Assembly (NCBI RefSeq): GCF_024345415.1
Contig: NZ_JAGQBB010000001.1
Location: 1-64,000 of the forward strand
Direction: 5' to 3'
Length of the DNA: 64,000 bases
From: Synechococcus sp. Tobar12-5m-g
GTDB lineage: Bacteria > Cyanobacteriota > Cyanobacteriia > PCC-6307 > Cyanobiaceae
This document shows positions 61,180-64,000 of this stretch, in pieces. Made by a program: the position numbers and the translations under genes. Below the pieces are notes generated by a model that worked only from the letters and a program-made list of their open reading frames with translations, did no database searches and was not told where the DNA came from. Numbering within the stretch: position 1 is the stretch's first letter; every line of letters starts with the position of its first letter.

Positions 61180-64000
61180 CTTCACCAGGGACATCGCCAT
61201 TGTTGGGATGGCTGCTTTATTTCCCCAGGCCAAAGACCTCAGGACCTACTGGCAAAACATCCTAAATCGGGTCAATGCGGTGACTGCCGCCCCCGACGAA
61301 TGGTCCCAGGGTTTTGTCGATCCAGACTCGACCGCCAACAACCGCATCAACAGCGCCATGGGCGGCTTCCTTGGCCCTCTGGCAGAGTTCAACCCGTTGG
61401 AGTTCGGCATCATGCCCAACTCCGTCGATGGGGGAGAACCGGACCATTTTTTGGCCCTCAAGGTGGCTTCCCAAGCCTTGGCTGACGCGGGCTACACCAC
61501 TCGCACCTTCAACCGCCAGAAAACTGGCATCATTCTGGGTCGGGGAACTTACATTAACCGGGGTTACAACACTCTCCTGCAGCACGGTCAGATTCTCGAC
61601 CAAACCATGGGCCTGCTGAAGCAGATCTTGCCCACCATGGACGCGGATACTGAAGCTGAACTGAGAGCTCAGCTTCAGGCCAGTCTGCCCCCCTTTACCC
61701 CAGAGATGGCCCCGGGCTTGGTTCCCAATGTGATTACAGGTCGCATTGCCAATCGCCTCGATCTAATGGGGCCAAATTACATCGTTGATGCGGCCTGTGC
61801 CTCATCGCTGATCGCCGTCGAGCACGCCATGCAGGAACTCCGCAGCGGTCGCTGCGACATGGTGCTGGCGGGCGGGGTGCATGCCTCGACACCGCCGCAG
61901 ATCAATATGATTTTCAGCCAACTGGGGGCGCTGGCTCGCAATGCGGTCAAACCCTTTCATGCGGGGGCCGAGGGCACGCTGCTCAGCGAGGGGGTAGGCA
62001 TGGTGGTTCTCAAGCGACTGGTGGATGCCGAAGCCGATGGCGATCGCATCTATGCGCTGCTCAAGGGGGCAGGCACCGCCAGCGACGGGAAGGCGTTGGG
62101 GTTGCTGGCCCCCCGCTCCGAGGGGGAGGTGCTGGCCCTTGAGAGGGCCTACGAATCCAGTGGCATTGACCCCACGACTCTCGAGCTGATCGAGGCCCAC
62201 GGTACGGGCATTCCCCTGGGCGATCGCACCGAGATTCGCTCCCTCTCCCAGTTGATCGGGCAACGCCAAGGCACCTTACCCACCTGCGCCGTGGGCTCCG
62301 TTAAGTCGATGATTGGCCACTGCATTCCGGCGGCGGGTGCGGCCAGCCTGATCAAAACGGCCCTGGCGCTCTACCACAAGGTGTTGCCCCCCACCCTCTG
62401 CGATCAGGTCGACCCCGACCTGGAACTGGAGAAGACTCCCTTTTACCTGAATACAGCCCCCCGCCCCTGGATCCACGGCCAGGGCGACGTGCCCCGTCGG
62501 GCCGGGGTGAATGCCTTTGGCTTTGGCGGCATCAATTCCCACCTGGTGTTAGAAGAACATGTGCCCACGGAGCCAACTCTCCCCACTCTGCTGTACCGGG
62601 ACTGGCCCAGCGAGGTCATTGTGTTTTCGGGGACAGACTGGGGGGCTGTGGGGGAGTCGATCGCTCGGGTTCAGCAGTATCTGGAACAGCAGCCAACAGT
62701 CAGCCTGGCCGATCTGGCCTACACCCTGTCAAAGCATCCTCTGGGGTCCCACCGGCTGAGTCTGGTGGCATCCTCCATCCATCACCTCAAGAATAAGCTA
62801 GCCAAGGCCCTCAACTGTCTCAACGAATCCACTCAGGGGAGCAACCACACTGGTATTTACACTGGAGTGATTGATAAGGCCAATCCCGTCGGGGGGACCT
62901 GCTTTCTGTTCCCAGGCGAGGGATCTCAGTATCCCGACATGCTGAGCGATCTGTGCCTTTATTTTCCCCAGGTACGGGCCTGGTTTGACTTTCTGGACAA
63001 TACCTTTGCCCATCGCCGCCAGTGCCCCCCCAGCCAGCTGGTTTTTCCACCCCCCACTGGGCTCACGACCCAGGAACGGGCGCTGGTGCAGCAGCAGCTT
63101 TATCACATGGATGTGGCCTCTGAGATTGTCTTTATTGCCAGCATGGCCCTGCATGAGCTGCTCAACGAGTTTCAGGTGCCCTGCGACGCCATGGTGGGCC
63201 ACAGCACAGGAGAAAATACGGCACTGATCGCATCGGGCACCATTCGCCTGGCCGACAAGGCTGAACTGCAAGAGAAGATGCGCCAGCTCAACCAAATCTA
63301 TTTGGATGTTGAGCGGAGCGGTGACATTCCTCAGGGGGCCCTGCTGACAGTGGGGGCCTTCGACCCCAAGCTCCTGTCGCTGCTGCTGGATGAGATGGCC
63401 GGACGGCTGCACCTGGCCATGGACAACTGTCCCAACCAAGTGATTTTGTTTGGCGATGAACCAACTATCGCAGCCGTTGAAGACCGATTGCGGATGGCAG
63501 GGGCAATCTTCCAGCGACTGCCTTTCAACCGGGGATATCACACGCCACTGTTTGAACCAGTGGCCAAAGCTTTTAACACATTTTACAAAAGCCTCGTGCT
63601 TGGCCCTGGCCACACACCCCTTTACAGCTGTGCCGACGTTGCTGCCTTTCCTGAGGATCCCGAGGCGATCGCCGCTCAGGCCACCCAGCAGTGGTCTAGT
63701 CGGGTGCGGTTCCAGGAAACCATCGAACACCTCTACGCCCAGGGCATCAGCGCTTTTGTCGAAGTCGGGCCTAGCAGCAACCTGTCAAGTTTTGTGGGAG
63801 ACATCCTCCAGGGGCGTGCCCATCTGGCCTTGGCAAGCAACAGCCGCCGCCGTCCAGGTCTGGCCCAGCTGATGACCTTGCTGGCCCGGCTCATCACAAG
63901 GCACGACCTTGACCTCACCCTCCTCTACAGCCAGCGGCAGCTCACCGAGCTTGACCTTGCTGTCCCACCTCGGCCCACGGTCCCAAGCCCGGTGCTGACC
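61172..64000 (+). CDS. Second KS-AT synthase subunit, runs off the window
   Basis: 943 codons stay open to the window edge from ATG 61172, which overlaps the previous gene by 8 bp. KS about 5-460: IAIVGMAALFPQAKDLRTYW, Cys209 (VDAACASSL), His343 (EAHGTGIPLG), His383 (SMIGHCIPAAG), all catalytic residues present. AT about 575-880: LFPGEGSQYPDML and Ser678 in GHSTGEN. The C-terminus is missing; further domains (ACP, KS-like chain-length factor, DH) may follow. The KS differs clearly from that of gene 1, so it is not a simple repeat; this order resembles PUFA and Hgl systems. Confidence 0.88.
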   Translation, partial: MVDFTRDIAIVGMAALFPQAKDLRTYWQNILNRVNAVTAAPDEWSQGFVDPDSTANNRINSAMGGFLGPLAEFNPLEFGIMPNSVDGGEPDHFLALKVASQALADAGYTTRTFNRQKTGIILGRGTYINRGYNTLLQHGQILDQTMGLLKQILPTMDADTEAELRAQLQASLPPFTPEMAPGLVPNVITGRIANRLDLMGPNYIVDAACASSLIAVEHAMQELRSGRCDMVLAGGVHASTPPQINMIFSQLGALARNAVKPFHAGAEGTLLSEGVGMVVLKRLVDAEADGDRIYALLKGAGTASDGKALGLLAPRSEGEVLALERAYESSGIDPTTLELIEAHGTGIPLGDRTEIRSLSQLIGQRQGTLPTCAVGSVKSMIGHCIPAAGAASLIKTALALYHKVLPPTLCDQVDPDLELEKTPFYLNTAPRPWIHGQGDVPRRAGVNAFGFGGINSHLVLEEHVPTEPTLPTLLYRDWPSEVIVFSGTDWGAVGESIARVQQYLEQQPTVSLADLAYTLSKHPLGSHRLSLVASSIHHLKNKLAKALNCLNESTQGSNHTGIYTGVIDKANPVGGTCFLFPGEGSQYPDMLSDLCLYFPQVRAWFDFLDNTFAHRRQCPPSQLVFPPPTGLTTQERALVQQQLYHMDVASEIVFIASMALHELLNEFQVPCDAMVGHSTGENTALIASGTIRLADKAELQEKMRQLNQIYLDVERSGDIPQGALLTVGAFDPKLLSLLLDEMAGRLHLAMDNCPNQVILFGDEPTIAAVEDRLRMAGAIFQRLPFNRGYHTPLFEPVAKAFNTFYKSLVLGPGHTPLYSCADVAAFPEDPEAIAAQATQQWSSRVRFQETIEHLYAQGISAFVEVGPSSNLSSFVGDILQGRAHLALASNSRRRPGLAQLMTLLARLITRHDLDLTLLYSQRQLTELDLAVPPRPTVPSPVLT

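Noticed and set aside
1-64000. CRISPR arrays, rRNA genes, origins of replication
   Set aside because: No regularly spaced direct repeats, rRNA-like segments or DnaA-box clusters were noticed on reading through.

Overview
The window looks like a GC-rich chromosomal segment of a unicellular picocyanobacterium (Cyanobium/Synechococcus type). The evidence is a PsbP-family lipoprotein, a lumenal-type pentapeptide protein, cyanobacterial-type GlgA, class III glutamine synthetase (GlnN), cobalamin-riboswitch-controlled HupE plus CobW, and scattered copies of the cyanobacterial octamer HIP1 (GCGATCGC). No rRNA, intact tRNA or CRISPR array was found. Assignments rest on motif recognition by eye; no database search was possible.

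Layout. 1-93: start of an IS5-type transposase running out of the window. 0.24-13 kb: dense housekeeping block: L,D-transpeptidase, glgA, a membrane protein, murF; convergent glmU, aroA, upp; a pentapeptide protein; a B12 riboswitch with hupE and cobW; purS-purQ; a 2-Cys peroxiredoxin. 13-18.8 kb: a decayed, less GC-rich island. It holds a frameshifted cation/H+ exchanger, a broken Fic gene, IS21, IS66 and ISAs1 remnants, two perfect hairpins, a lone type IV pilin, a 14-C tract, an orphan Nif11-type gene and a tRNA-like remnant. 18.8-22.3 kb: recR-lipA (minus), PsbP protein and an FAD oxidoreductase (plus). 22.3-27.3 kb: a convergently arranged efflux system: HlyD plus a 68-residue membrane protein, facing TolC plus two half-size FUSC proteins. 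27.5-37.3 kb: LCP protein, ParB-like protein, ABC exporter, small proteins, DEAD-box helicase, cupin, glnN. 37.4-46.9 kb: phosphoesterase-recC-recB-recD operon with overlapping stops and starts. 47-51.5 kb: broken ATPase locus, two methyltransferases, small proteins. 51.5-52.5 kb: IS5-type remnant and a less GC-rich gap.

52.5-64 kb (running off the end): the most notable system, a giant operon of PUFA-synthase/heterocyst-glycolipid-like iterative synthase genes. Gene 1 (2064 aa) joins two nitronate-monooxygenase-like halves to KS, AT and twin ACP domains. Gene 2 (830 aa) carries KR and DH. Gene 3 (at least 943 aa) starts another KS-AT. Together they supply condensation, acyl loading, ketoreduction, dehydration and probably enoyl reduction, so they could build a long reduced or partly unsaturated acyl chain. 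Lower GC, denser HIP1 sites and an adjoining IS5 fragment suggest acquisition from another cyanobacterium; this is inference.
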